NCBI RefSeq assembly: GCF_018603905.1
Contig: NZ_JAHFZZ010000004.1
Span: 620,001-684,000 of the forward strand
Length of the DNA stretch: 64,000 nt
From: Nonomuraea sp. NEAU-A123
GTDB lineage: Bacteria; Actinomycetota; Actinomycetes; Streptosporangiales; Streptosporangiaceae
Reading direction: 5' to 3'
Shown here: piece after piece, positions 8,517 to 16,493 of the stretch
Numbering within the stretch: position 1 is the first letter of the stretch
Layout: each line of letters opens with the position of its first letter
Translations under genes and position numbers: made by a program
The notes under the pieces: generated by a model
The model's database searches: none
What the model saw: only the letters and a program-made list of their open reading frames with translations
What the model was told of the DNA's origin: nothing

Positions 8517-8552
8517 TACTGTCATTAACATTTGTTACTGCTCTTGACAGTA
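8517..8552. promoter_or_regulatory. Candidate TetR operator in divergent promoter
   Basis: TACTGTC (8517-8523) and GACAGTA (8546-8552) are perfect inverted copies 22 bp apart, with an additional direct copy of GTTACTG at 8534-8540. The group lies between the membrane-protein gene and the tetR start, the expected place for an autoregulatory operator. Confidence 0.45.
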
Positions 8553-8593
8553 GCGTCGGATCGTAGCGTGCGCAATGGGGCTACACTGCCGTC

Positions 8594-9307
8594 ATGGCTA
8601 CAGACTCCGAACCCCTCACCCGCCGCGAACGGCTCCGGCGGCAGACGGTCGAGGAGATCAAGCAGCACGCCTTCGAGCTCGTCGACGAGGGCGGCGTGAA
8701 CCACGTGTCGATCGCATCGCTGGGAAAAGCCATGGGGATGACCCCGCCGGCGCTCTACCGCTACTTCCCCTCGCGCGAGGCGCTGCTGGACGCGCTGCTC
8801 ATCGCCGCCTACGCCGACCTCGGCTCCACGGTCGCCGCAGCCGGGCGGGAAGGGCGGGAGGGGACGGAGCGGGAGGAGGCCGCGCAGGGTGCCGTGGGCC
8901 GGGTCGCCCGCATCGCCCACGCGTACCGGCGATGGGCCCTGGACCACCCGCGCCGGTACGCGATGCTGTTCAGCGACCGCTCGCCCGGCGCGGAGGATCC
9001 GCAGGAGGGCGTCATCGCGTTCAACCAGGGGATGCTCGCCCTGCTCGACGCCCTGGCGGAGATCGCGTCGCCATCCCCTTCGGACGGCGCTCCGCTGGAC
9101 GAGGCGCTGTTGGGGTGGGCGCAGGCGATCGGCGCGCCCGCGGGCATCTCCACGCGGGCGCTCCGGGTCGCGGTGCTCGGCTGGTCCCGCATCCACGGGC
9201 TCGTCTCGCTCGAGATCTCCGGCGCCTTCGACAGCATGGGCATGGACGCCGGCCACCTGCTGGCCGCGGAGATCGAGACGGTGGTAGCTGCGGCCGGCGC
9301 CCGCTGA
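8594..9307 (+). CDS. TetR-family transcriptional regulator
   Basis: A 237-residue regulator. Residues ~10-60 form the TetR helix-turn-helix (RRQTVEEIKQHAFELVDEGG, then LGKAMGMTPPALYRYFPSREALLDAL). The C-terminal part, with WALDHPRRYAMLF and a later WSRIHGLVSLEISGAF, matches the WHG/TetR_C_13-type ligand domain frequent in actinomycetes. The ATG at 8594 follows the divergent promoter directly. It probably represses itself and the membrane-protein gene at 8072-8494. A strong hairpin about 215 bp downstream probably ends the transcript. Confidence 0.88.
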   Translation: MATDSEPLTRRERLRRQTVEEIKQHAFELVDEGGVNHVSIASLGKAMGMTPPALYRYFPSREALLDALLIAAYADLGSTVAAAGREGREGTEREEAAQGAVGRVARIAHAYRRWALDHPRRYAMLFSDRSPGAEDPQEGVIAFNQGMLALLDALAEIASPSPSDGAPLDEALLGWAQAIGAPAGISTRALRVAVLGWSRIHGLVSLEISGAFDSMGMDAGHLLAAEIETVVAAAGAR

Positions 9308-9520
9308 CCGTCTCTCGTCAGGGGGCGGTCAGTAGGCGTTTGTCCGGCTTGCCGCGTCCGCGGCGACCTCGGACGGCGCGCTGCCGACGGTGCCGGCGGG
9401 TCCCGCCGACCGGGCCGCGGCCGCCACGTTCGCTGCCGCGCTTCTCATGGTCGCCTCGGCTTGTCGCGGGGCAACGTGATAGACCATGACCGGCCGGTAC
9501 TTCCTGCGCGGTTGACCGGA

Positions 9521-9543
9521 GCCCGCGCCTCCCCGGCGCGGGC
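9521..9543. terminator. Hairpin between convergent genes
   Basis: A perfect 9-bp stem, GCCCGCGCC (9521-9529) and GGCGCGGGC (9535-9543), with a 5-base loop. It stands in the 282-bp gap between the convergent tetR and protease genes and could terminate both. There is no T-run, as is common in high-GC actinomycetes. Nothing else was recognised in the gap. Confidence 0.6.
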
Positions 9544-9589
9544 GCTTCTGGGAGACGCGGGGGATGACGCATGGGGATCGGCGTGATGC

Positions 9590-10636
9590 TCAGGTGATGC
9601 GGCCGGTCCAGGAGGCGGCCGCGGCCTTGAAGATCATGGCCAGTCCCGTGTCGAAGTACGGGGAGACCCCCGTGTCGTAGCGGCCGTCGCCGTCGGTGTC
9701 GGAGACCCCGGTCGTGATGCCGTTGAGGTAGCCGAGGCCTTGCTCGTCGCTGTAGCCCTTCAGCCAGGCGGAGCCGAGCGAGCCGTCGCCGGTGAACGGG
9801 GACTCGACGCCGACCAGCTGATCGGCGGGCGGACTGGACAGGCTCATCACGGACGTCCTGCCGGTGGACCGTTCGAGGCTCTGGCCGGTGTAGGGCCGGG
9901 TTCCGTCGGGGTGGGGGCCGGCGGGGAAGCCGAAGACGTCCACAGTGGGGGCCGTCGTCTCGTTGATCTCCTGATTGAAGGTCAGGCCCTGCCCGCCGAC
10001 GATGTCCACCAGCCTCCCGTTGGTGGTCAGCGTTCCGTCGGCGGACGGGACGACGCCGCTGTAGACGTTGACGAAGGCGAAGTCGCGGTCATGGTCCTGG
10101 TACTGGGTGAAGTCGTAGTGGGTGAACGCCCGCTTGCCGACGTAGAGGCCGAACGGGGTCGCGCCTTCGGTGGAACCGGGGATGAAGACCCAGTTGTGGG
10201 TCGTGGCGGGCGCGCCCACCGTGTCGTACACACAGTGCGCGGCCGTGGCGACGACGTTGCGGTACTGCGTGTGCACGGCGACTCCCGAGCACCAGTGTGA
10301 CTGCTCGTCACCGCCGACGAAGAACACCTTGCCCGCGGTCTGGGGCGGGTCGCCCTCCGCCAGCGGAGCCACGGGGTTGTACTGGCTGGGCTGGGTGGAC
10401 GGCACGATGGCGCCGGACGTGCGTTCCCCGCGGACCTCGTGCGGCGGGGCGAAGGGGGTGGCGTTCCTGAGGTTGGCGGCCCCGTCGGCCAGCCAGAACG
10501 CCGCGACCTGCTGGGCTTCCGCGGCGCTGAAGGCCAGCGGGGCCGACACCACGTTCGCCGCATGAGCAGGTGTGGCCAGAGCGGTGGCGCCCAGCAAGCC
10601 TAAGGCGACGCCGGACGCGAGCAGCTTGCGTCTCAT
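9590..10636 (-). CDS. Secreted trypsin-fold protein, nucleophile apparently lost
   Basis: A 348-residue exported protein with a clear Sec signal peptide (residues 1-26, ending ATPAHA). The chymotrypsin/V8 fold is indicated by TAAHC with the catalytic His134 and its disulfide partner Cys116, and by DHDRDFAFV (~181-188) for the catalytic Asp. Where related actinomycete proteins have G-x-S-G-G-P-W, this one reads GDGSLGSAWL (283-292); aligned on the conserved Trp-Leu, the nucleophile position is Leu287. It may be a pseudoprotease or use Ser286 in a shifted register. The ATG start has a GGGGAAG ribosome site. No obvious partner gene. Confidence 0.78.
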   Translation of the reverse strand: MRRKLLASGVALGLLGATALATPAHAANVVSAPLAFSAAEAQQVAAFWLADGAANLRNATPFAPPHEVRGERTSGAIVPSTQPSQYNPVAPLAEGDPPQTAGKVFFVGGDEQSHWCSGVAVHTQYRNVVATAAHCVYDTVGAPATTHNWVFIPGSTEGATPFGLYVGKRAFTHYDFTQYQDHDRDFAFVNVYSGVVPSADGTLTTNGRLVDIVGGQGLTFNQEINETTAPTVDVFGFPAGPHPDGTRPYTGQSLERSTGRTSVMSLSSPPADQLVGVESPFTGDGSLGSAWLKGYSDEQGLGYLNGITTGVSDTDGDGRYDTGVSPYFDTGLAMIFKAAAASWTGRIT

Positions 10637-10864
10637 ATCGATCTTCCCCGTTCCGTGGTGGGGCCGTTCTGACGACCCGTCTACGTGGAGCAGCAGGAAG
10701 ATCGTAAACTTCGGTGCGCGGGCAGGGAAGCCCTTATGCGAACTTGTATTCGATTAAGGCAGCACTTTCGAACATGGGGCTTTCGTACGCGCTTGATCGC
10801 CGCGTGGTGGGCAGACGTACGAGATGGCCAGGGAGTGTCCTGGTCTTTTCGGGACGGGGTGGCG

Positions 10865-11986
10865 TCAGCGGTTGGTGGCGGCGTCCAGGTATGCCTGGAG
10901 GTTGCCGAGTTCGTAGCCGCGGCGCTTGATCTTGTTGACCAGGATCTGGAAGTCCCTGGCCAGGTTCGGGCGGAAGTGGATCAAGAGGATGTCGCCGGGG
11001 CGCAGCTTCTTGTCCGGCACCTGGTAAGCGATCTTGCCGCCGGGCTGCACGGTGGCCGTCCAGAGCAGGACCGTCTTCAGGCCGCAGTTCTTGGCGGCTC
11101 TGAGCGTGTCGGTGTTGTAGTTGCCGAACGGCGGCCTGAACAGCGTCGGCCTGGTCCCCAGCTCTCTCCTGATGATGGTGGAGGAGCCGCAGATCTCCCG
11201 TCGCTGGGCGTCGTAGCCGAGGAGGCGGAGGTTCGGGTGGGTGAGGGTGTGGTTCTCGATGGGTACGTGGGCGTCACGTAATGAGCGGAAATATCCCCAT
11301 TTTCCGGCTCCTACGAACTGGCCGGGGCCGCCGGCGGGGTCGGGCGTGCCCTTGGCCTCCACCGCGTCCCGCATGGCGAACGCCGTGATCGGGATCCGCT
11401 GGTCGCGTACCCGCTGGACGAAGCCGGGGTCCTGTTCCCAGCCGTCGTCGATGGTCAGGAAGACGACCTTGCGGGTGGTGGGGATCGAGCTGATCACCGG
11501 GGGCAGGGAGCCGGTGGCCGGGATCGCGCGTACCTCGCCGCGCCTGGGCACCGCGCCGGGCGGGCCGTCGAGTCGCTGCGTGGTCGCGTCGGATCTGGGG
11601 GCGGTGGTGCTGGTGGCCGTGCTGCCTGGCGTGGCGCCGGTCGTGTCGCCTCCTGGGCCGTCTGCCGTACCGCCTGACTCGCCGCTGGTCGCACAGCCGG
11701 CCAGCAGGACCGCGACCGCCGCCACGGCGGCCACGCGGACGGGCCGGGCCACGGGGGACAAACCGTCCACTTGGGCTGCTTGGGTCAGGGTCGCTCGCGT
11801 TAGGGCTGCTTGGGTCAGGGCCGCTCGGGCCAGGGCCGCTCGGGTCACACCGGCCGCGCGTACTGCGGGGAATGTGCGGGCGGCTCGGGACACTCGGGCA
11901 CCCAGCACATGGGCCACATGGGCCACGATCGACACGTTTCGTCCCCTGACTCGACCCTTCAACATCGGTCCCATCCTGCCAGCCAT
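10865..11986 (-). CDS. Polysaccharide deacetylase (CE4), lipoprotein
   Basis: The C-terminal ~210 residues form a complete NodB/CE4 domain: FLTIDDGWEQD with catalytic Asp180-Asp181, ENHTLTHPN with metal ligands His246 and His250, FRPPFGNYN (283-291) and the final LLIHF. Such enzymes remove N-acetyl groups from peptidoglycan or chitin-like glycans outside the cell. VAVLLAGC (91-98) is a lipobox, so the mature protein probably begins at Cys98 as a membrane-anchored lipoprotein, followed by a Ser/Thr/Gly-rich linker. The N-terminus is uncertain: 97 residues before the lipobox is too long, and a GTG at 11770 or 11752 would give a normal signal peptide. The extra N-terminal part includes the 15-bp repeat array. 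Confidence 0.85.
   Translation of the reverse strand: MAGRMGPMLKGRVRGRNVSIVAHVAHVLGARVSRAARTFPAVRAAGVTRAALARAALTQAALTRATLTQAAQVDGLSPVARPVRVAAVAAVAVLLAGCATSGESGGTADGPGGDTTGATPGSTATSTTAPRSDATTQRLDGPPGAVPRRGEVRAIPATGSLPPVISSIPTTRKVVFLTIDDGWEQDPGFVQRVRDQRIPITAFAMRDAVEAKGTPDPAGGPGQFVGAGKWGYFRSLRDAHVPIENHTLTHPNLRLLGYDAQRREICGSSTIIRRELGTRPTLFRPPFGNYNTDTLRAAKNCGLKTVLLWTATVQPGGKIAYQVPDKKLRPGDILLIHFRPNLARDFQILVNKIKRRGYELGNLQAYLDAATNR
11774..11848. repeat. Tandem 15-bp repeat, five copies
   Basis: Five degenerate copies of a 15-bp unit (type GGCTGCTTGGGTCAG, read on +) abut exactly. In the frame of the deacetylase they encode VTRAA-LARAA-LTQAA-LTRAT-LTQAA. They fall in the doubtful N-terminal extension, so they may be untranslated. 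Confidence 0.85.
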
Positions 11987-12079
11987 GATCGCGGGGTGGG
12001 TGCATCCGATAAGGAGCGATCGTCCGGCTGGCGAGTGTTGCCCTTATCGCGAACGTCCCTTCGTCCCTAGAGTGGCGAT

Positions 12080-12949
12080 GTGAAGGTGGCAGGTAGCGCC
12101 ATGATCGGCGTCGAGAGACATCGCGTGTGGGACGCGCTCCAGGATCCGGCGGTGCTGGTGCGCACCATCCCGGGCTGTGAGCGCCTGGAGGAGACGGGGC
12201 CGGACACGTACCGGATGACGGTGACGGCGGGGGTCGCGTCCATCAAGGGCGTCTACCAGGGCGAGGTGTCGCTGGCCGAACCGTCGGAGCCGGAGAGCTT
12301 CGTGCTGCGGGCGCGTGGCCAGGGCGCTCCGGGGACGGTGGAGGCGACCGTGCTGGTACGGCTCAGCGAGGTCGACGAAGGGACCCGGGTCGACTACGAC
12401 GCCGACGCGGTCATCGGCGGCATGATCGGCGGGGTGGGGCAGCGGATGCTCGGCTCGGTGGCCAAGCGGACGGCGGGGGAGTTCTTCGCGGCCGTCGAGG
12501 ATCATCTGCGCGCCCCGGAGGATGGGTACGCCGTGCGCGGCGGCGTACCCGCGGCCGGAGAGGCCGGGCAGGGAGCGGCGACGGATCGCGGGGTCGGGCA
12601 AGGAGCGGCGGTGCGTTCCGGAGCCGGACAGGGAGCGGTGGTGCGTTCCGGGGCCGGGCAGGGAGCGGTCGTGGAGGGAGAGGCTGAGCGCGGGATGGGG
12701 GTAGACGAGTTGGCCGCACGCCGAGCCGCGGTGGCACGTGCGGCAGGTGAGGCCGCGGGTGCGGAGGGGCGTCGGGCGCCTGCCGTGTATGAACGCCCAT
12801 CCGCCGTATACGAGCGCCCGCCCAGGAGCCACACGGAGACGCGCCCGTGGGTGATGCTGGCGTCGTTCGGGATGGGGGCGGGCATCGCCCTGACCGGCGT
12901 CGCGGTGGGCTGGTTGCTCGGCCGGGCGGGCCGACGTCCGCGCCCCTGA
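12080..12949 (+). CDS. CoxG/SRPBCC-domain protein with C-terminal membrane anchor
   Basis: A 289-residue protein. Residues 1-145 form an SRPBCC fold of the CoxG type (carbon monoxide dehydrogenase subunit G): MKVAGSAMIGVERHRVWDAL, IPGCERLEETGPDTYRM and the Gly-rich VIGGMIGGVGQRML. CoxG-type proteins help tether or mature molybdenum hydroxylases, but no cox-type hydroxylase genes are near. A low-complexity middle with 10-residue repeats (163-202) follows, and a single transmembrane helix at ~258-280 ends in an Arg-rich tail, so the lipid-binding-type domain would face the cytoplasm. The start is a GTG at 12080. The partner and role are unknown here. Confidence 0.75.
   Translation: MKVAGSAMIGVERHRVWDALQDPAVLVRTIPGCERLEETGPDTYRMTVTAGVASIKGVYQGEVSLAEPSEPESFVLRARGQGAPGTVEATVLVRLSEVDEGTRVDYDADAVIGGMIGGVGQRMLGSVAKRTAGEFFAAVEDHLRAPEDGYAVRGGVPAAGEAGQGAATDRGVGQGAAVRSGAGQGAVVRSGAGQGAVVEGEAERGMGVDELAARRAAVARAAGEAAGAEGRRAPAVYERPSAVYERPPRSHTETRPWVMLASFGMGAGIALTGVAVGWLLGRAGRRPRP
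12566..12685. repeat. Tandem 30-bp repeat in coding sequence, four copies
   Basis: Four 30-bp units in the CoxG-like gene encode GQGAATDRGV, GQGAAVRSGA, GQGAVVRSGA and GQGAVVEGEA (residues 163-202). The central units are nearly identical at the DNA level, indicating recent in-frame expansion of a linker. Confidence 0.85.
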
Positions 12950-13391
12950 CCGCTGCCCCATCGAACCAGTGCCGTCCCGTCGGTCGAGAGACGATACGGG
13001 GAAACCCGGCTGCGGCCGCGCTAGGTGTCGCCCCGAGCGACGTCGGCATCGCCCGAGCGAGGTCGGAATCGCCTTGGGGAGATGCCCGGCGCTCGTCCTC
13101 GCCTTAGCTCGGCGCTCGGCCTCGCCTCGGGGGATGCCGGGCGCGCGGCGTCGCCTTGAGGGATGGTCGCGCCGTCAAGCTGATGCGGGTGGGCATCGTG
13201 CCGTGGGCTTGCTGCTGGGCCGGAACGGCTGGGTCTGCCGTCACCCGTCGCCCCTGGGGACGGGTATGCCGACAGACCGGCCGCTGCCGAGGGGGCTGAG
13301 GTCTCGGAGGTGGCCAGGTCGTCAAACCGGCTGCTCATGAGGGTGGGGCTGAGCTCTCGCGGAAAAGGATCTCCAGGCGTAGCGTGGCTGT
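12950..13391. other. Gene-free gap with degenerate tandem repeats
   Basis: I see no convincing gene in these 442 bp. The middle is repetitive: a 20-bp unit (CCCGAGCGACGTCGGCATCG type) occurs twice at 13032-13051 and 13052-13071, followed by roughly 23-bp units built on GGCGCTCGNCCTCGCCT from about 13089. Long open frames on both strands here have no recognisable content. Confidence 0.55.
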
Positions 13392-14288
13392 ATGCGGCAG
13401 GCACACGCTGAAGACGCACGAACCGAGGCCCGGCGAGTCATACGCAACCTACTCGGAGAGGAGCGCCCGACCGCCGAGGCGCTGATCGGCGACGCGCGCC
13501 CCGCGCTCGGCGACGAGCGGACCGAACGCTGTCTGAGTCTGGCGCTTGGCGCGTCTCTCACCAGGCGGTCCGCCGAGTTGGCCGCCATCGCCGCGCTGCT
13601 GGTCGGCGCCCGCGAGCTGGGTGACGAATGGTGGACGCGGCCCAGGGGCGGCAAGTTGCCCGCGCCCGACGAGGTGCTGCGTACGGCCGTCGCGATCGAG
13701 CCGTGGACCGATCTGACCGCGCTGGAGATGCTCGCCGCCTGGATCTCCGACGACGCGGCCGACCAGCTGTGGGGCGAGCCCGTTGCCCAGGTGGACCTGA
13801 ACTCGTGGCAGGCCGAGGATCGTTTCGAGCTGCCGGAGGGGGCGAAGCCGGGTCAGCGGCTCGTCGTGCACTTCGATGCCGGCGGTCGGCTCGACGCGGT
13901 CGTCACCCGGCGGCCTGACGAGGACCTGGGCTCGAACCTCGACTTCCACTCGTTGCGTTATTCGCGTCCCGCCGAGGCGCAGTGGAGCTGGGGAGTGGCG
14001 GCCGGGCTCGGGCCGCACCGGCTGCCCGGGGAGGATCCCGATCCGTACGCCCGCGAAGTCCCCACCGCCGCCGCCGGCATCCTGCGTGCCTGGGCGCTAC
14101 GGCACGGTGCCACCCGCGAGCAGTTGGGCGAGCGGTGGCAGACGGTCGGCGACGTGGTGGCGACCATCGAGCGGGTCGATTGGATGTGGCGGAGCGGGGA
14201 GTGGTTCGGCTGGTGGCGCGGCGCCTCGGCCCTGGTGGACGACTCGGCCTATCTCCCCTATCGGCTGGAGGAACTGGCCGCCGGGTGA
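13392..14288 (+). CDS. Hypothetical protein, no recognised family
   Basis: A 298-residue soluble-looking protein with no signal peptide or membrane helix. The N-terminal half is helical and charged. The C-terminal half is rich in aromatic residues, including YSRPAEAQWSWGVAAGL and DWMWRSGEWFGWWRGASAL near the end. It reads like a real gene by its codon use (strong third-position GC) and continuous composition, but I recognise no domain. The stop overlaps the first copy of a 30-bp repeat that continues downstream. No operon partner is obvious; the next gene begins about 175 bp further on. Confidence 0.55.
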   Translation: MRQAHAEDARTEARRVIRNLLGEERPTAEALIGDARPALGDERTERCLSLALGASLTRRSAELAAIAALLVGARELGDEWWTRPRGGKLPAPDEVLRTAVAIEPWTDLTALEMLAAWISDDAADQLWGEPVAQVDLNSWQAEDRFELPEGAKPGQRLVVHFDAGGRLDAVVTRRPDEDLGSNLDFHSLRYSRPAEAQWSWGVAAGLGPHRLPGEDPDPYAREVPTAAAGILRAWALRHGATREQLGERWQTVGDVVATIERVDWMWRSGEWFGWWRGASALVDDSAYLPYRLEELAAG

Positions 14289-14348
14289 GTAGCTTGTCGG
14301 GAACTGGCCGCCGGGTGACCGGTCTGGTGGGAACGGTTGCTGGGTGAC
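14270..14348. repeat. 30-bp direct repeat over a gene end
   Basis: GGAACTGGCCGCCGGGTGA occurs at 14270-14288, containing the stop codon of the upstream gene, and again at 14300-14318. A decayed third copy follows near 14330-14348. Unit spacing is 30 bp. Confidence 0.75.
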
Positions 14349-14464
14349 CGGCCTGATGAGCGCAGGCCACCGGTCTGTCGGGAAGCGGGCCCCGGGGTGG
14401 TCGGCCTGATCGGACGTGCAAGGCCGGTGGAATGGGGGCCGGGTTCTGGAGGTTGTCATCGAGC

Positions 14465-15136
14465 GTGAAAGTCGAGATATTTTCGGACATCGTCTGCCCC
14501 TGGTGTTACATCGGTCATGCTCGCTTCGCCCGTGCCGCCGACCGGTTCCGCGACAAGGGCGGCGTCGTGGACATCACCATGCGACCGTTCCAGCTGAACC
14601 CGGACGCCCCCACCGAAGGTGAGCCGTTGCTCCCTGCCCTGGAGCGGAAGTTCGGCGGGAACGTCGCGCAAATGATCTCCCGGGTCGCCGGCGTGGCCGC
14701 TGAAGAGGGGCTGGACCTGCGCTTCGAGCAGGCCGTCAGCGCGAACACGTTTGAGGCGCACCGGTTGGTCGAGCTCGCCACCCGGCAGGGGCGTGGCCAG
14801 GAGGCGGTCGATCGGCTGTTCCGCGCGCACTTCACTGACGGGCTGAACGTCGGTGACCAGGACGTGCTCACGAAGCTGGCCGCTGAGGTGGGCGTGGATC
14901 ATCCGCCGGGTGAGGGCGCCCAGGAGGTGCGCGAGCAGCTTGACCGGGCGCGGGCGCTGGGGATAACGGGTGTGCCGCTGTTCCTGTTCGAGGGGCAGTT
15001 CGCGGTGTCGGGGGCGCAGCCGGCGGAGACGTTCGACGCCGCGCTCGACGAGGTCGCGGCGCGTACCGGCCAGACGCCGGTGACCATCCTCGCGGACCCG
15101 GCCGACGGCTGCGACGACGGTTACTGCGCCGTCTGA
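14465..15136 (+). CDS. DsbA/FrnE-family thioredoxin-fold oxidoreductase
   Basis: A cytoplasmic 223-residue protein of the FrnE branch of the DsbA family. VKVEIFSDIVCPWCYIG at the N-terminus carries the CPWC redox pair (Cys11, Cys14). FRAHFTDGLNVGD and the cis-Pro segment GITGVPLFLFEGQFAVSGAQP (about residues 172-192) are typical. Members are thiol oxidoreductases or 2-hydroxychromene-2-carboxylate isomerase-like enzymes; no signal peptide is present. The start is assumed to be the GTG at 14465, where the fold begins, although the GGAGG is 12 bases upstream; a TTG at 14453 or ATG at 14432 is possible. The C-terminus has an extra CDDGYC Cys pair. Confidence 0.85.
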   Translation: MKVEIFSDIVCPWCYIGHARFARAADRFRDKGGVVDITMRPFQLNPDAPTEGEPLLPALERKFGGNVAQMISRVAGVAAEEGLDLRFEQAVSANTFEAHRLVELATRQGRGQEAVDRLFRAHFTDGLNVGDQDVLTKLAAEVGVDHPPGEGAQEVREQLDRARALGITGVPLFLFEGQFAVSGAQPAETFDAALDEVAARTGQTPVTILADPADGCDDGYCAV

Positions 15137-15152
15137 GCGGTGACGTCCCCGG

Positions 15153-16022
15153 CTACTGTGCCGCGTGAGCGATGATCTCTTCGGCCAGCCACTCGGCTAC
15201 GTTCGCGGGGCCGGGTGGGCGGACGCCGAGGACGAAGTGCGTCACACCGGTGTCCGCCAGTTCGCCGATCAATGACCGGGTGGTGGCGGGGTCGTCGGTG
15301 GAGATGACGAGTTGCGTTGAGCGGGTGATCTCCGCCGGGTCGCGCCCGATGGCGGCGCACTTCTCGTCGAGCACTTTGTTCCGCTCCCTGATGAACTCGG
15401 TCGTGTTGTGCGGCGGCCCCGGCACGTTCCAGATGTCGGCGTGCTCGGCCACCACGCCGAGTGTCCTGTCGCCCCACCCGCCGATCAGGAGCGGTGGCGG
15501 TACGGCGGGCTTCGGTGAGCACACCACTTCGCGCAACTGGTAGTAGCGGCCGGAGAAGTCGAACCGGTCCTCGGTCCACATCCGCTTGATGATCGTGCAG
15601 GACTCGGCCAGCCTGGCCACGCCCTCGGCGGGTGAGGCGATGTGCAGGCCGTACGCGTTGTACTCCCTGGGCACGAGCGTGTCGCCCGGCTGGTGCGTGC
15701 CGCCGACGCCGAGGCCGAGGACCAGGCGGCCGGGCGCGATGGCGTCCACGGTCGCCGCGATCTTGGCGAGTACGGCCGGCGGCCTGGTGAGATTGCTCGT
15801 CACCATGAGCCCAAGCTGGAGCCGGGAGGTCCGCGCGGCCAGGGCGGCGAGCATCGTCCAGCCCTCGTGGATCGGCGCGTCCACCGGCCCGAACAGCGGC
15901 AGCATGTGGTCCCAGAGCCAGGCGTGCTCGATGACCGGGACGGCGTCGGCCTGCTGCCAGGTCCGCAGCAGCGCGTCGTACGTGACGCCGACGGGGACGG
16001 TCTTCATTCCAAAGCTCAGCAT
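15153..16022 (-). CDS. LLM-class (F420-dependent type) oxidoreductase
   Basis: A 289-residue TIM-barrel enzyme of the luciferase-like monooxygenase superfamily. Recognised segments are HAWLWDHMLPLFGP, RTSRLQLGLMVTSNLTRPP, APGRLVLGLGVGG and PPLLIGGWGDRTLGVVAEHADIWNV. In actinomycetes most such proteins use coenzyme F420 rather than FMN. Its substrate is unknown. The ATG at 16022 is 59 bp from a divergent MarR-type regulator, which probably controls it. Confidence 0.87.
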   Translation of the reverse strand: MLSFGMKTVPVGVTYDALLRTWQQADAVPVIEHAWLWDHMLPLFGPVDAPIHEGWTMLAALAARTSRLQLGLMVTSNLTRPPAVLAKIAATVDAIAPGRLVLGLGVGGTHQPGDTLVPREYNAYGLHIASPAEGVARLAESCTIIKRMWTEDRFDFSGRYYQLREVVCSPKPAVPPPLLIGGWGDRTLGVVAEHADIWNVPGPPHNTTEFIRERNKVLDEKCAAIGRDPAEITRSTQLVISTDDPATTRSLIGELADTGVTHFVLGVRPPGPANVAEWLAEEIIAHAAQ

Positions 16023-16034
16023 GTATCAGCTCCA

Positions 16035-16045
16035 CTGATTGTCAG
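16035..16045. promoter_or_regulatory. Short palindrome between LLM and marR genes
   Basis: CTGA-TTG-TCAG is a perfect 4-3-4 palindrome in the 59-bp divergent promoter. It is the only symmetrical element I see there. It is short, so its role as a MarR operator is a guess. Confidence 0.25.
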
Positions 16046-16081
16046 TAATGCTGATGATTAGGCTAGTGCGAGAATCGGGAT

Positions 16082-16486
16082 GTGTCGAGACGTCGCCTTG
16101 GATACCTGCTGAAGCACGCGAACCTGCGCCTGACCCAGCTCACCGGCCCTGCCCTGGAGCCGTACGGGATCGACGGCCGTGAGCTCGCGGTGCTCCACGT
16201 GCTCGACGAGGCCGACCCGCTGTCGCAGCAGGAGGCCGCGCGGCGGCTGCGGATCGACAGGACGACGATGGTCGCCCTGATCGACACGCTCGAAGGCAAG
16301 AAGCTGGTCAGCCGCCGGCCGCATCCGGACGACCGGCGCAAGAACATGGTCGAGCTGACCACGCGCGGCCGCGACACGCTGCGCGACGGGGGTCAGGCCG
16401 TCGAAGAGGCGGAGCGGGCGTTCCTGGCGAAGCTGCCGGCCGACGACGCGGCCCACCTCAGAGACCTGCTCGACAAGCTGGTCTAG
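16082..16486 (+). CDS. MarR-family transcriptional regulator
   Basis: A compact 134-residue winged-helix regulator. GPALEPYGIDGRELAVLHVLDE, then QQEAARRLRIDRTTMVALIDTLEGKKLVSRRPHPDDRRKN, is the full MarR DNA-binding core with the wing tip DDRRKN. It begins with a GTG at 16082 and has little room for a ribosome site, so it may be read from a short or leaderless mRNA. It is divergent from the LLM oxidoreductase and is the likely repressor of that enzyme. The stop lies 7 bp from the end of the convergent thymidine kinase gene. Confidence 0.88.
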   Translation: MSRRRLGYLLKHANLRLTQLTGPALEPYGIDGRELAVLHVLDEADPLSQQEAARRLRIDRTTMVALIDTLEGKKLVSRRPHPDDRRKNMVELTTRGRDTLRDGGQAVEEAERAFLAKLPADDAAHLRDLLDKLV

Positions 16487-16493
16487 GGTCGGG

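Noticed and set aside
10739..10752. LexA-like box (CGAACTTGTATTCG) about 100 bp upstream of the secreted trypsin-fold gene
   Set aside because: One half-site deviates from GAAC-N4-GTTC, the distance is long, and no SOS-type gene is adjacent. A single imperfect match in 64 kb is expected by chance.
12950..13391. Long open frames on both strands in the repeat-rich gap
   Set aside because: They come from low stop-codon frequency in GC-rich DNA; translations are Arg/Pro/Ala-rich without domains or ribosome sites.
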